From: Streptomyces sp. ISL-96 | GTDB lineage: Bacteria; Actinomycetota; Actinomycetes; Streptomycetales; Streptomycetaceae | NCBI RefSeq assembly: GCF_018614035.1 | Contig: NZ_JAGGPA010000018.1 | Location: forward strand, 180,517 to 244,516 | Length of the DNA: 64,000 nucleotides | Reading direction: 5' to 3' | Shown: positions 48,361-58,404 of the stretch, one piece after another | How the letters are laid out: each line of letters begins with the position of its first letter | Position numbering within the stretch: position 1 is the first letter of the stretch | The notes under the pieces: generated by a model | Databases searched by the model: none | The model's input: only the letters and a program-made list of their open reading frames with translations | Told to the model about the DNA's origin: nothing | Position numbers and translations under genes: made by a program

Positions 48361-48611
48361 GACCGCCTCCTTAGGTGAGTCGCGCACCATCTCGTACCGC
48401 TGCTTGTACCCGAACTCCGCTGCCCCGACTACCTGTTCGGGCCCCGTGCGAGCCGATCCGGTCATCTTCCGCGCCGGCCCGTGGCCTTGCGCCCGTGCGA
48501 CATGCCCCACCCACCGGTGATCTAGTCACACTCTTTTGTGTAATGGCGCCCCGACTCCTCTGCCTGAAAGGGTCTTTGACGCAAGGCAGCACATGATCGA
48601 GAGGGAGTCAG

Positions 48612-50024
48612 ATGTCGGTCGAGGCAGGTTCCGGGATCCGCGAAGAGCAGGCACAACCGCAGCAGAGTCTCGGTACGGCCGCCGCGCGGAACTTGGCGAC
48701 CACCACCAAGTCCGCACCGCAGATGCAGGAGATCACCTCACGGTGGCTGCTGCGGATGCTGCCGTGGGTCCAGGTCCAGGGCGGTACGTACCGGGTGAAC
48801 CGCCGACTGAGTTACGCCGTGGGCGACGGGCGAGTGACGTTCGTACAGACCGGGGACCGCGTCCAGGTCATCCCGGGCGAGCTGTGCGAACTGCCCGCGC
48901 TGCGCACCTTCGACGACGAGGCGGTCCTCAGCGAGCTGGCGCAGCGCTGCGCACAGCGAGAGTACGCGGCCGGTGAAGTGCTGGCAACCGCCGGCGACGC
49001 TGCTGAAACGGTCTTTCTACTGGCGCACGGCCGGATCGAGAAGGTCGGCGACGGCCCGTACGACGACGAGGCGGTGCTCGGCGTCCTCGCCGACGGGGCG
49101 TACCTCGGCGACCAGGCCCTCGTCGAGGAGAACGGCACCTGGGGGTACACGGCCCGCGCGCAGACCGCGTGCACCGTACTGACCCTGTCGCGGCAGGACG
49201 TGCTGACGCTCGCCGACCGGGCGGAGTCGCTGCGCGACCACCTCACGCGGGTACGGTCGCTGCCCCGCCAGCGCACCAACAAATACGGCGAGGCGGCCAT
49301 CGACCTGTCAGCGGGCCACGTCGGCGAAGCCGTCGTCCCGCACTCGTACGTCGACTACGACGCGGCGCCGCGCGAGTACGAACTGAGCGTCGCGCAGACC
49401 GTGCTGAAGGTCCACAGCCGGGTCGCGGACCTCTACAACCAGCCCATGAACCAGACCGAGCAGCAGTTGCGGCTCACCGTCGAGGCGCTGCGCGAGCGCC
49501 AGGAGGACGAGCTCATCAATCACCGTGAGTTCGGGCTTCTCAACAACTGCGACTACGGGCAGCGCATCCAGCCGCACGACGGCGTGCCGAGCCCGGACGA
49601 CATGGACGAGCTGCTGTCGCGGCGGCGCGGCTCCAAGCTCTTCCTGGCCCACCCGCGTGCCATCGCCGCTTTCGGCCGCGAGTGCAACAAGCGCGGTCTG
49701 AACCCGGAGAGCATCGAGATCGGCGGCAACCGGGTGCCCACCTGGCGTGGTGTCCCCATCTTCCCGTGCAACAAGATCCCGGTGAGCGACGCCCGTACGA
49801 CCTCGATCATCTGCATGCGTACGGGCGAGGCCGAGCAGGGCGTCGTCGGGCTCCATCAGAGCGGTATCCCGGACGAGATCGAGCCGAGCCTGTCGGTGCG
49901 CTTCATGGGCATCGACGAGCAGGCGATCATCCGGTACCTGGTCACGGCGTACTACTCGGCGGCGGTGCTGGTGCCGGACGCGCTCGGTGTCCTGGAGAAC
50001 GTCGAGATCGGCAGGTGGGGCTGA
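48612..50024 (+). CDS. Family 2B encapsulin shell protein with cNMP-binding-like domain (EshA-like)
   Basis: 470-residue shell protein. The HK97-fold phage-like capsid domain is in two parts: about 1-95 ([19 protein letters not shown]) and about 220-470 ([42 protein letters not shown]). A Crp/cyclic-nucleotide-binding-like domain is inserted between them (about 105-215). The cNMP phosphate cassette is degenerate ([21 protein letters not shown], split), so ligand binding is uncertain. The downstream polyprenyl synthase is the known cargo type of this family. GAGGGAG precedes ATG 48612. Confidence 0.9.
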   Translation: MSVEAGSGIREEQAQPQQSLGTAAARNLATTTKSAPQMQEITSRWLLRMLPWVQVQGGTYRVNRRLSYAVGDGRVTFVQTGDRVQVIPGELCELPALRTFDDEAVLSELAQRCAQREYAAGEVLATAGDAAETVFLLAHGRIEKVGDGPYDDEAVLGVLADGAYLGDQALVEENGTWGYTARAQTACTVLTLSRQDVLTLADRAESLRDHLTRVRSLPRQRTNKYGEAAIDLSAGHVGEAVVPHSYVDYDAAPREYELSVAQTVLKVHSRVADLYNQPMNQTEQQLRLTVEALRERQEDELINHREFGLLNNCDYGQRIQPHDGVPSPDDMDELLSRRRGSKLFLAHPRAIAAFGRECNKRGLNPESIEIGGNRVPTWRGVPIFPCNKIPVSDARTTSIICMRTGEAEQGVVGLHQSGIPDEIEPSLSVRFMGIDEQAIIRYLVTAYYSAAVLVPDALGVLENVEIGRWG

Positions 50025-50102
50025 GCTGCCGGGTATTCGCCAGGCGGGTCCGTCCCTCACGCCGGAGGGCACTGTGCAAGCACGATCCTGGAGGAAGTGA
50101 CC

Positions 50103-51154
50103 GTGACCATGACCAGAGCGGAAGCGGCCGCCACCGAGGGACACGAGGCGGCGGACCTCCTCGAACGGACCCGCAGCGTCGTCACCCCTCAATTACGCAC
50201 GGGCGTGGAGAGCCTGCCGGGGTCCATACGCCGGATCGCGATGTACCACTTCGGCTGGGAACAGGCCGACGGCACCCCGGCCGGGGGGGGCAGGCCGGCA
50301 AGGCGATCAGGCCCGCCCTCGTCCTGGCCGCCACCCAGGCGCTCGGCGGGGACCCGGGCCTGGCCGTACGGGCGGCGGCCGCCGTGGAACTCGCGCACAA
50401 TTTCACCCTGCTCCACGACGACGTCATCGACGAGGATGCGACCCGCAGGAACCGGCCCACCGCCTGGGCGGTCTTCGGCGTACCGGACGCGATCGTCGCC
50501 GGGGACGCGATGTGCGCCCTCGCGCTGCGGCTGCTCGCCGAGGATCCGCACCCGGCGGCGGCCCGGGCGTCGGCGCGGCTCGCCGCCTGCATCATCGAGC
50601 TGTGCGCGGGACAGCAGGCCGACTGTGAATTCGAGCGGCGGGGGCCGCGGGAGGTGTCGCTGGACGAGTGCCTGACCATGGCCGAGGCCAAGACCGGAGC
50701 CCTGCTCGGGTGCGCGTGCGCGCTCGGCGCGCTCTACGCGGGCGCGGACGAGGAGGAGGTCGCGGCCATGGACGCCTTCGGGAGGGAGGCCGGCCTGGCC
50801 TTCCAGCTCATCGACGACCTGATCGGGATCTGGGGCGACCCTTCCCACACCGGCAAACCGGCGGGCGCCGACCTGGCCGCCCACAAGAAGTCCCTCCCGG
50901 TGGTGGCGGCGCTGAACTCGGACACCGAGGCCGCGGCCGAGCTCGCCGGCCTGTACGCGGGACCGCTCGACGGGGCCGCCGTGTGCCGCGCGGCCGACGC
51001 CGTCGACCGGGCGGGCGGCAGAGACTGGGCGCAGGGGCACGCGGCGGACCGGATGGCCCGGGCCGTGCACCATCTGTCGCGGGCGGTACCCGACCTGGGG
51101 GCCGCGGGGGACCTGCTCTCGCTCGCCGAGTTCGTCACCCGCAGAACACGCTGA
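50103..51154 (+). pseudogene. Polyprenyl synthetase, encapsulin cargo, broken at a G8 run
   Basis: The N-terminal about 60 residues (loading segment plus MYHFGWEQADG) run in the frame of GTG 50103 (GGAGG 8 bp upstream). At 50283-50290 a run of eight G shifts the frame. The rest of the enzyme, from GQAGKAIRPALVLAATQ through the first Asp motif LLHDDVIDED and the second LIDDLIGIWGD, lies two bases out of phase to 51154. A run of six or nine G would restore one protein of about 350 residues. It could be a true frameshift, phase variation or a homopolymer error. Confidence 0.85.
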
Positions 51155-51197
51155 CCGGGGGGAGCTGATGACGGCGGGCGTCCGGGGGCAACCCCTG

Positions 51198-51222
51198 GGC
51201 GCCCGCCGCCCTCGCGGGCGCC
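51198..51222 (+). terminator. Hairpin downstream of the prenyl synthase
   Basis: GGCGCCCGC (51198-51206) pairs with GCGGGCGCC (51214-51222), 7-nt loop. Probable terminator of the encapsulin operon. Confidence 0.7.
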
Positions 51223-51301
51223 AACTCTAGGATCGGTCAAGTCAGTTCGTATGGCAGAGCTGACAGACCTGACATGATCCTGAGGGAAGAGGCCGGAAAC
51301 C

Positions 51302-51916
51302 GTGGGTGTGGAGATACGACAGGCGGGGGAGAGCGACCGCGAGGCGCTCGTACGGCTGCTGGACGCGGCCTTCATGGACGACCCGGTGAGCAGCTGGGTC
51401 TTCCCCGACCGCGCGCACCGCAGCCGCGTGCACGGCACATTCCTCGGCGTCTTCCTCGACGTGGCCCTGAGCGAGGGGCGGGTCGACGTAACCGAGGACG
51501 GATCGGCCACGGCCCTCTGGCTCCAGGTGCCGGCCGGGCTGCCGGAGGAGGAGGACGACACGCCCGCACGGATGAGGGAGACCGCCGATCCCGACAACGA
51601 ACGCGCGGAACTCGTCGGCCGCTTGACGGGCGAGGCGCATCCGCACGACCGGGCTCATGAGTATCTGCTGCTCATAGCCGTCTCCCCGGACCGCCAGAGC
51701 CAGGGCCTCGGCACGGCGCTGATCCAGCCGGTCCTCGACCGCTGCGACCGCGACGGCGTACCGGCGTACCTGGAGGCGAGCAGCGAGCGCAGCAGCAAGC
51801 TGTACGAGCGGCTCGGGTTCGCTTTCACCGGCCGTACGGTCGACCTGCCCGACGGTCCCCACATGTGGCCCATGTGGCGCGAGCCGAGTCTCATGCCGGC
51901 GGCAGCGAACGGCTGA
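51302..51916 (+). CDS. GNAT-family acetyltransferase
   Basis: 204-residue N-acetyltransferase with the CoA-binding motif VSPDRQSQGLGTALI (about residue 125; Q-G-L-G-x-A) and a typical C-terminal strand YERLGF. Substrate unknown. GTG at 51302; an alternative GTG six bases downstream is possible. Confidence 0.88.
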   Translation: MGVEIRQAGESDREALVRLLDAAFMDDPVSSWVFPDRAHRSRVHGTFLGVFLDVALSEGRVDVTEDGSATALWLQVPAGLPEEEDDTPARMRETADPDNERAELVGRLTGEAHPHDRAHEYLLLIAVSPDRQSQGLGTALIQPVLDRCDRDGVPAYLEASSERSSKLYERLGFAFTGRTVDLPDGPHMWPMWREPSLMPAAANG

Positions 51917-52012
51917 CCGCCTTCTCGACCAGTGCGCCCGATGTCATACAGCAAGAAGCGGTGACCGAGGGGCTGTTCGGGGCATGCGCCCGAACGGGCT
52001 AAAGTCCGGCCC

Positions 52013-52735
52013 ATGACAGGAGAGCCATGGGCCGGCTGGTACCGCGACCGCGAGGGTTCCGTCGCCGTCACCATCACGGCGGACGGGCAGCGGCTGCGCA
52101 CCCGCATCAGGGGAGTCGACTTCGAGGGCGACAGCTTCGACGCGCTCGAACCGGTGGCCGGGCTGCCGTCCGAGGGCGAGGGGTTCGCACTGTCGGGCGG
52201 ATCACTGTGCGACTGCGTACTTGAGTGGGACATTCCGATGCCGGTGTACGCCGACGGGCGGGTGCACCGGGCCACTCTGAGCTGCCTGCTCGCGCTGGGG
52301 AAGCCGCTCGCAGGGGGCGCGATCGATCGCGAACACCTCGCGCTGACGCTGCACTTCGACGGGGCGGCGTACGAGTCGGAGCGGGCGGAGCACGACTTCG
52401 AGCACGCGCTGACGGTGATTCAGCGGCGGCTGCCGGCCGGTGCGTATCTGCGGGCCTGCATCTCGTGTGCCTTCTCCGACTACCACCCGGCGGGTGGCGG
52501 GCTGTTCGGGAATCTTGCCTGCTTCCGGGGTGCGAAGGACGAGTACCGGGCGGCCGAGGGCAAGGGTGCGCTGCTTGGGCTGTGGGACGCGCGGTCCGGT
52601 TTCGTGCAGGAGACGTGGGCGTGCGCGGATTTCGAGCGCCGGCCGGGGGAGGGGCCGGGGACGGGCTACCGCGGCGCGTTTCCGTATGCACGGGAGGAGC
52701 CGGCGGAGCCGGTGGCCGCGAAGGCGGTGGGCTAG
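52013..52735 (+). CDS. Hypothetical protein (possibly DUF6304)
   Basis: 240 residues, soluble, with a central beta-rich region and a conserved-looking CISCAFSDYHPAGGGLFGNLACFRG segment (quoted in parts) near residue 145. From memory it resembles a Streptomyces family called DUF6304, but this is unsure. No catalytic motif recognised. It ends just before a family A repeat that separates it from snpA. Confidence 0.75.
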   Translation: MTGEPWAGWYRDREGSVAVTITADGQRLRTRIRGVDFEGDSFDALEPVAGLPSEGEGFALSGGSLCDCVLEWDIPMPVYADGRVHRATLSCLLALGKPLAGGAIDREHLALTLHFDGAAYESERAEHDFEHALTVIQRRLPAGAYLRACISCAFSDYHPAGGGLFGNLACFRGAKDEYRAAEGKGALLGLWDARSGFVQETWACADFERRPGEGPGTGYRGAFPYAREEPAEPVAAKAVG

Positions 52736-52766
52736 CCGGCCTCCCCCGGACGCCCTGCGGGCGAGT

Positions 52767-52821
52767 CCTCAATCGCCGGACGGGCTCCTATGGAGGCCCC
52801 TCCGGCGATTGAGGAGCGGGG
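52767..52821 (+). repeat. Dispersed repeat family A, copy 3 with inverted partner
   Basis: A variant core (TCCGGCGATTGAGGAGC) at 52796-52821 faces its own inverted copy at 52767-52788, forming a hairpin. It lies between two convergent genes and probably works as a terminator. Confidence 0.82.
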
Positions 52822-53466
52822 TCAGGAGGCCGGTGCGAAGCCGTTCTGCCAGAGCTGGTTGACGCGGCTGCGTTCCCGCTGGTCCGGGGTGGCGTTCTGG
52901 CAGGAGGTGCCGGGGCCGCCGCCGGACATCAGCTCACTGCACGGGCCCGAGTAGTGGTCGGGCAGGCCCAGCACGTGGCCGGTCTCGTGCGAGGTGACGC
53001 GGGTCGAGTTGTACTGCTGGTTCTGGCGGTAGTCGAGGAAGATGTAGCCGCTGCCGTGGCCGTCGGTGCTGGCGTACGAGCCGCGGGGGTCATTGCCCTC
53101 CCGGTAGACGAAGTCCGGGTTCGAGCCTTCCTGGAGCTTCACGTTGGTGACGGAGCTGTTCCAGATCTGGGTGCTCCTGGCTATCTGGGTGCGGAAGGAC
53201 GGTGCGTTCGCCGCGGAGTAGACGACGGTGACGGCCTGCGCGCCCGGGTTCGCGGCGCGCTTCTCGGCGACCGACTTCTTCACGGCGTCGAAGAAGGCCT
53301 TGTTGGCGGCGGCGTTCTCCTTGGACTTCTCGTACGAGACATGCGAGATGTGTGAGTTGTGCGGGGCGGAAGGTGCCGCTGTCGCGGGTGCGGCGCCGAG
53401 GGTCGCGGCGGCGAGGCCGAGGCCGACGGCGGTGGTGAGAAGCGTTCTGGGGTGTCGCATGGTCAT
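52822..53466 (-). CDS. snpA: Snapalysin family zinc metalloprotease
   Basis: 214-residue secreted protease of family M7. The signal peptide (about 1-30, ending AATA/AP), a short pro-region and the zinc motif [15 protein letters not shown] (about residue 162, third ligand Asp) with the Met-turn-like CSELMSGGG are all visible. A LysR gene lies divergent, the usual partner that activates snpA. ATG 53466 is 7 bp after GGAG. Confidence 0.93.
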   Translation of the reverse strand: MTMRHPRTLLTTAVGLGLAAATLGAAPATAAPSAPHNSHISHVSYEKSKENAAANKAFFDAVKKSVAEKRAANPGAQAVTVVYSAANAPSFRTQIARSTQIWNSSVTNVKLQEGSNPDFVYREGNDPRGSYASTDGHGSGYIFLDYRQNQQYNSTRVTSHETGHVLGLPDHYSGPCSELMSGGGPGTSCQNATPDQRERSRVNQLWQNGFAPAS

Positions 53467-53660
53467 GTGGGGGGCTCCTACTCGTTCCGTTCATGTCAAA
53501 CGGTTGGGTAAGGAGAGTGTCCGGCGCGCGCACCGGCCGCGGATGATGTCAGCCGGCGATAGCGCGAGCGCATCACCTCGGCCAACTCGCCCTGAATCCA
53601 AGGTGATTCCTGCGCCTATGGCGTCTGGTGCTGCCCCGTGACCCGCCTTAGGGTCGGGGC

Positions 53661-54623
53661 ATGGAGCTCGAGGTCAGGCACCTTCGTGCGTTGTGCGCCA
53701 TCGCCGACACGGGCAGCCTGCACAAGGCCGCCCGTACGCTCGGAATGAGTCAGCCCTCGCTGACCACCCAGCTCCGCCGCATCGAGAACTCGCTGGGCGC
53801 CGAACTGTTCTCGCGCGAGCGAACCGGCTGTCGGCCGACGCCGCTGGGGCGTTCGGTGCTCAGCCGGGCGCGTCCGCTCGTGGAGCAGATGAGCGCGCTC
53901 GTGGCCGACACGAGAGCGGCCGCGGCCCGTTCCGCGGAAGGCCCGCAACTGCGTATCGGAGCGACCGCCAGCCGCGTCATCGGCGGGTGGCTGCGCAGGC
54001 TCCGTACGCGGCTGCCGGAGACCGACACCTCCCTCCATGTCGACGTATCGGCCCGTTCGTTGCTCCGGCTGCTCGCGGCCGGGCAGCTCGATGTCGCCTT
54101 CGTGCACGAGGTGGAGGGGTCCGCGCTGCCGGTGCCCGATGGGCTCGGACAACGCGTACTCGTTCAGCGGGAGCCGCAGTTCATCGCGATGTCACGGGAC
54201 CATCCGGCGGCGGCCCGGTCCGTGGTCGAGCTGGCCGATCTGGCCACCGACCGGTGGATGATCGACCCTGCGGTGGACGGCGAATGGGACGGCGTGCAGC
54301 GCGTCTTCGCCGCCGTCGGCCTCAGTCCCCCCGTTCTGCGCGGGGATTACAACACCGCCGCGTCCCTGATCGTGATGGGCGAGGCCGTCGCCCCCTGCCA
54401 GCCGACGTCCGGGCCGCGCGACGACATGGCGATCCGGCCCCTGCGGGGCGACCCGCTCGCCGTACGGCTGCTGCTGGTGTCGCGGCCGGGGTTCACTGAG
54501 GCGGCAGCGGTGTACGCCGATCTGGAGGCGGCGTACCGTGACGCGGCGATGCGGGCACCCGGATACCGGCAGTGGCTGCTGCGCAACGAGAGCCCGCTGC
54601 TGGCGGGAAGCGCGGTGGCGTGA
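53661..54623 (+). CDS. LysR-family regulator of snapalysin
   Basis: 320 residues with an N-terminal LysR helix-turn-helix (about 2-62; GSLHKAARTLGMSQPSLTTQL) and a substrate-binding-like effector domain. Divergent from snpA, separated by 194 bp that include an ATCACC/GGTGAT inverted pair (53572-53607), which could be part of its operator. Such LysR genes are known to activate snpA. Confidence 0.9.
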   Translation: MELEVRHLRALCAIADTGSLHKAARTLGMSQPSLTTQLRRIENSLGAELFSRERTGCRPTPLGRSVLSRARPLVEQMSALVADTRAAAARSAEGPQLRIGATASRVIGGWLRRLRTRLPETDTSLHVDVSARSLLRLLAAGQLDVAFVHEVEGSALPVPDGLGQRVLVQREPQFIAMSRDHPAAARSVVELADLATDRWMIDPAVDGEWDGVQRVFAAVGLSPPVLRGDYNTAASLIVMGEAVAPCQPTSGPRDDMAIRPLRGDPLAVRLLLVSRPGFTEAAAVYADLEAAYRDAAMRAPGYRQWLLRNESPLLAGSAVA

Positions 54624-54638
54624 CGCACGGGGTGCGCT

Positions 54639-55241
54639 TTACGCGCCTGTCCCGATGAGGCGCTTCGCCTCCTCGCGGGCATGCGCGACCGGGTCTTTGA
54701 AGATGCCGAGGCCGTGCGCGACGAGGGCCCCTTCGTGGAGCAGCATGAGCGTACGCCCGAGCTCGGCGGCGCCGCCCCGGCCCCGGTGCCCGTCGATGCC
54801 CCTCGCCAGGTCGGTGAAGAGCGCGAGCATCCACTTCTTCTGGCCCGTGATGATCGCGTACGCCGGATGGGACGGATCGCTGATCTCGGCGTGGGCGTTC
54901 ACCATGCTGCACCCCCTGGAGCTGTTCTCCTCCATCCATGCCCGGGAAGCGTCGAATACGGCCAGGATCCGTGGAGCGGGTTCGCGTGCGGACTTCAGCC
55001 GCTCGGCGAGGAAGGCCCGCCAGCGCTCGTCGCGGGCGGCCAGGTACTCCACGACGATCTGTTCCTTGGAGCCGAAGCGGTCGTAGAGCGTCTTCTTCGT
55101 GACGCCCGCTTCGGCGGCGATCAGGTCGACCCCCACGGCATGGATACCGCGTTCGTAGAAGAGCCGCGAGGCGGCGTCCAGGGCGCGCTGCGCGCCGGGG
55201 GTCATGGTGATGCGGCGGGGCTCCGCGGTGTTGCTGCTCAT
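54639..55241 (-). CDS. TetR-family transcriptional regulator
   Basis: 200 residues with an N-terminal HTH (about 18-60; GVTKKTLYDRFGSKEQIVVEYL). The effector domain has Cys in SSRGCSMVNAH. Divergent from a DMT transporter with two similar near-palindromes between. Starts at ATG 55241 or 55247; neither has a good ribosome site, consistent with a short leader. Confidence 0.88.
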   Translation of the reverse strand: MSSNTAEPRRITMTPGAQRALDAASRLFYERGIHAVGVDLIAAEAGVTKKTLYDRFGSKEQIVVEYLAARDERWRAFLAERLKSAREPAPRILAVFDASRAWMEENSSRGCSMVNAHAEISDPSHPAYAIITGQKKWMLALFTDLARGIDGHRGRGGAAELGRTLMLLHEGALVAHGLGIFKDPVAHAREEAKRLIGTGA

Positions 55242-55250
55242 GCGCATCAG

Positions 55251-55296
55251 TATACCGATCTGTATAGTCGTAGGGAGGTAGACCGATCTGTATACC
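55251..55296. promoter_or_regulatory. Paired near-palindromic operator sites of the TetR/DMT pair
   Basis: Two sites share the 13-mer ACCGATCTGTATA: 55251-55266 (TATACCGATCTGTATA) and 55277-55296 (GGTAGACCGATCTGTATACC, 20 nt). They are offset by 28 bp in the divergent intergenic region. They are likely TetR binding sites controlling both genes. Confidence 0.7.
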
Positions 55297-55317
55297 TGAT
55301 GGGAGGGGTGGCCCCTC

Positions 55318-56223
55318 ATGAACGTCCTGCTCTCCGCCGCATTCGTACTGTGCTGGAGCTCCGGTTTCATCGGCGCGAAGCTCGGTGCGGGGAGCGCCGA
55401 CGCGGTGACGATCCTGATGTGGCGCTTCCTGCCGCTCGCCCTCGTCCTGGCCGTCGTCGCCGCCACCCTCACCAGGGCCGCGTGGCGCGGGCTGACGGCT
55501 CGCGACCTGCTCCGCCAGGCGGCGATAGGGGCGCTCTCCCAGAGCGGCTACCTGCTCACCGTCTACTACGCGATCCAGCTCGGCGTTTCCAGCGGTACGA
55601 CCGCCCTGATCGACGGCACCCAGCCGCTCGTCGCGGGAGCGCTCGCCGGTCCGCTCCTGCACCAGTACGTCTCGGCCCGGCAGTGGCTCGGGCTGTTCCT
55701 GGGCGTGGCCGGCGTCGCGACCGTCACGCTGGCCGACGCGGGGGCCGTCGACGGCGTCGTTCCGTGGGCGTACGCGATTCCGTTCCTCGGCATGCTCTCC
55801 CTCGTGGCGGCGACGTTCCTCGAAGGCCGTTCCCGTGCACCGGTCGCGCCCTCGGTCGCGATGACCGTCCACTGCGCCACCAGTGCCGTCGTATTCACCG
55901 CTCTCGCGGCGGCCTCCGGGGCGGCGCTGCCGCCCGCCGAACCGTCGTTCTGGCTCGCGATCAGCTGGCTCGTGGTGCTCGCCACCTTCGGCGGGTACGG
56001 CCTGTACTGACTCGTCCTGCGGCGTTCCGGGGTGACCGCGGTCAACACGCTCATGTTCCTGATGGCGCCGGTCACCGCGGTCTGGGGCGCCCTGATGTTC
56101 GGCGAGCCCTTCGGCCCGCAGACCGCCGCCGGTCTGGCGGTCTGCCTCGCCGCCGTAGCGATCGTCCGCAGCGATGGTGCCAATGGCCGTACCAAGGAAT
56201 GCTCCCCGGCCGCGGTCCCTTGA
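55318..56223 (+). pseudogene. EamA/DMT transporter interrupted by an in-frame TGA
   Basis: Continuous EamA-type drug/metabolite transporter frame with 10 predicted helices, broken only by TGA at 56008-56010 (codon 231, after GGYGLY). The same frame continues past the stop through VTAVNTLMFLMAPVTAVWGALMF (split), the second EamA repeat. Family members usually have Trp there (TGG), so TGG to TGA is the likely change. If real, the protein lacks about two C-terminal helices and is probably inactive. Confidence 0.85.
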
Positions 56224-56291
56224 CCCTGTAGGTGGCGGTCGCCTCCGCCGTCCGACAGGGACGTACGACGCAGCAGCAAAGGACACCCTCC

Positions 56292-57173
56292 ATGACCCCA
56301 GCAATCGCCGTCACCGGAGCGAGCGGCCGGATCGGTGGACGGGTCGCACGCCGTCTCGCCGGCGCCGGCGTCTCCCAGCTCCTCCTCGGCCGTGACCCCG
56401 CCCGCCTGCCGGACCTGCCCGGCGCGGTCAAGGCGCCGCCCGCGCCCTACGGCGACGCGCAGGCGATGCGCGCCGCCGTGGACGGTGCCGGAACGCTCTT
56501 CCTCGTCTCCGCACACGAGAACCCCGACCGGGTGCGCCGGCACAAGACGGCCGTGGACGCGGCCGACGCGGCCGGCGTCGAGCGGATCGTGTACGTGTCG
56601 CTGCTCGGCGCCGCGGCGGACGCGACGTTCACCTTCGCGCGCGACCACTGGCACACCGAGCAGTACATCCGTTCCACCGGCGTGCGCCACACCTTCCTGC
56701 GCGACAGCTTCTACCAGGCCGCGCTCCCCGCCATGACCGGCAAGGACGGCGTGATCCGCGGACCGGGCGGCGAGGGGCGCGTGTCGGCCGTCGCGCACGA
56801 GGACATCGCGGACGCGGCAGCCGCCGTACTCCTCGCCGAGCTTGAGGGCCTCGACAGTCACGACGGCGCCACGTACGACCTGACGGGCCCCCAGGCCCTG
56901 TCGTTCGCCGAGATCGCGGAGGAGCTGAGCCGGGCCACGGGCCGCGAGATCACCTACGTACGGGAGACGCCTGAGGAGGCATACGCCTCACGGGAGCGGT
57001 ACAACGCCGAGCCGTGGGAGGTGCAGGGCTGGGTGACGTCGTACGAGGCCATCGCGAAAGGCGAGATGGAAACCGTCTCCGACGCCGTGCCCCGCCTCAC
57101 CGGCCGCCCGGCGACCGCCTTCGCCGACTTCCTCCGCGAAAACCCGGACAGCTACCGCCACTTGGTCCGTTAG
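56292..57173 (+). CDS. NmrA-like NAD(P)-binding protein
   Basis: 293 residues with an N-terminal Rossmann motif TGASGRIGGRVARRL (about residue 8), a VYVSLLGAAAD segment and a helical C-terminal part, typical of NmrA/QOR2-like atypical SDRs. These often act as redox sensors or quinone reductases. It lies after the transporter on the same strand, possibly one transcript. Confidence 0.88.
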   Translation: MTPAIAVTGASGRIGGRVARRLAGAGVSQLLLGRDPARLPDLPGAVKAPPAPYGDAQAMRAAVDGAGTLFLVSAHENPDRVRRHKTAVDAADAAGVERIVYVSLLGAAADATFTFARDHWHTEQYIRSTGVRHTFLRDSFYQAALPAMTGKDGVIRGPGGEGRVSAVAHEDIADAAAAVLLAELEGLDSHDGATYDLTGPQALSFAEIAEELSRATGREITYVRETPEEAYASRERYNAEPWEVQGWVTSYEAIAKGEMETVSDAVPRLTGRPATAFADFLRENPDSYRHLVR

Positions 57174-57184
57174 GGTCCGTGACC

Positions 57185-58393
57185 ATGGCGACGCGGATGC
57201 GGGTGGACACGGCCGAGCGCAGGGCACGGCTGGCGTGGCGGCACCGGCTGGCCGTGGAGGCGAGGTCGGACGACCCGGTCGAGGTCGCGCGCGACCTGGT
57301 GGCCCTGCACGGCACCGACCCGTCGTCCGTCCATCTGGGCGCGCTGGTACGGATGCGGGCGGGCGGCATCGCGGACGTCGAACGCGCGCTGTACGAGGAC
57401 CGCTCGCTGCTGCGGCTGCTCGGCATGCGCCGCACGGTGTTCGTCACCTCGCTCGACGTCGCCCCCGTCGTCCAGGCGGCGTGCTCGCGTGCGGTGGCCG
57501 TGCGCGAGCGCCGCAACCTGGCGGGGTTCCTGGCCCAGACGGGGGTCGCCGCCGACGCGGCCGGCATCGAGGAGTGGCTCGCCGGGGCCGAGCGGGCCGC
57601 GCTCGACGCACTGGAGGCCGGTGGCGAGATCACGGCGGCGGAACTGGCGGCCGCCGACCCCCGGCTGAGCACCGAGATCGTACTGTCCCGGGGAAAGTCC
57701 TACGAAGGCCGTCAGAAGGTCGCCAGCCGGCTGCTGCTCCTGCTCGCCGCCGAAGGGCTCGCGGTACGGGGCAGGCCGCGCGGATCGTGGACGTCCCACC
57801 AGTACCGCTGGTCACCGCTGACCCGGTGGTGTCCGGACGGCCTGGCCGAACTGGACACCCAGGAGGCCGAGACGGACCTGGCCAGGCGCTGGCTGCGCAC
57901 GTTCGGTCCCGGTACGGCGGACGATCTTCGCTGGTGGACGGGCTGGACCAAGACGCAGGTCAAGCGCGCCCTGGCGGAACTCGGCACGGTCGAGGCCGAC
58001 CTGGAGGGCGGCGGCACCGGGCTGCTGCTCCCCGACGACCTCGATCCGACGCCGGCCCCCGATCCGTGGGCCGCGCTGCTGCCCGCCCTGGACTCGACGC
58101 CGATGGGCTGGCACGAACGCGACTGGTACCTCGGCGACCACGCCTCCCGCCTCTTCGACCGCGCGGGCAACATCGGCCCCTCCGTGTGGTGGAACGGCCG
58201 GATCGTCGGCGGCTGGGCGCAGGACGCCACTGGTGAGATCGTCTGCCGCTACCTGGAGGAAGTGGGCCGGGACGCCGAGGCAGCGGTTCGCGCGGAGGCC
58301 GAGCGCCTTGCCCCGCTGCTGACGGGCGTACGCCTGACGGCGCGTACGCGGGGCAAGACGTGGCTGGAGGAGGAGCTGACCGGGACAGCCTGA
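57185..58393 (+). CDS. Winged-helix AlkZ/YcaQ-like DNA glycosylase family protein
   Basis: 402 residues of the HTH_42/AlkZ-like superfamily: three winged-helix-like segments and a C-terminal barrel-like part (WWNGRIVGGWAQD near residue 340). Some members unhook DNA crosslinks. I did not identify the catalytic QxD/QxQ motif with certainty, so activity is unproven. It starts 11 bp after the NmrA-like gene and is probably co-transcribed. Confidence 0.8.
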   Translation: MATRMRVDTAERRARLAWRHRLAVEARSDDPVEVARDLVALHGTDPSSVHLGALVRMRAGGIADVERALYEDRSLLRLLGMRRTVFVTSLDVAPVVQAACSRAVAVRERRNLAGFLAQTGVAADAAGIEEWLAGAERAALDALEAGGEITAAELAAADPRLSTEIVLSRGKSYEGRQKVASRLLLLLAAEGLAVRGRPRGSWTSHQYRWSPLTRWCPDGLAELDTQEAETDLARRWLRTFGPGTADDLRWWTGWTKTQVKRALAELGTVEADLEGGGTGLLLPDDLDPTPAPDPWAALLPALDSTPMGWHERDWYLGDHASRLFDRAGNIGPSVWWNGRIVGGWAQDATGEIVCRYLEEVGRDAEAAVRAEAERLAPLLTGVRLTARTRGKTWLEEELTGTA

Positions 58394-58404
58394 CTACGCT
58401 CGCG

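Noticed and set aside
55277..55296. Possible DasR (dre) site because of GTAGACC
   Set aside because: Only a half-site matches; the sequence instead repeats the 13-mer of the neighbouring TetR operator.
56008..56010. TGA as a selenocysteine codon
   Set aside because: The family uses Trp at this point, no selenocysteine family is involved, and no SECIS-like hairpin was recognised just downstream.
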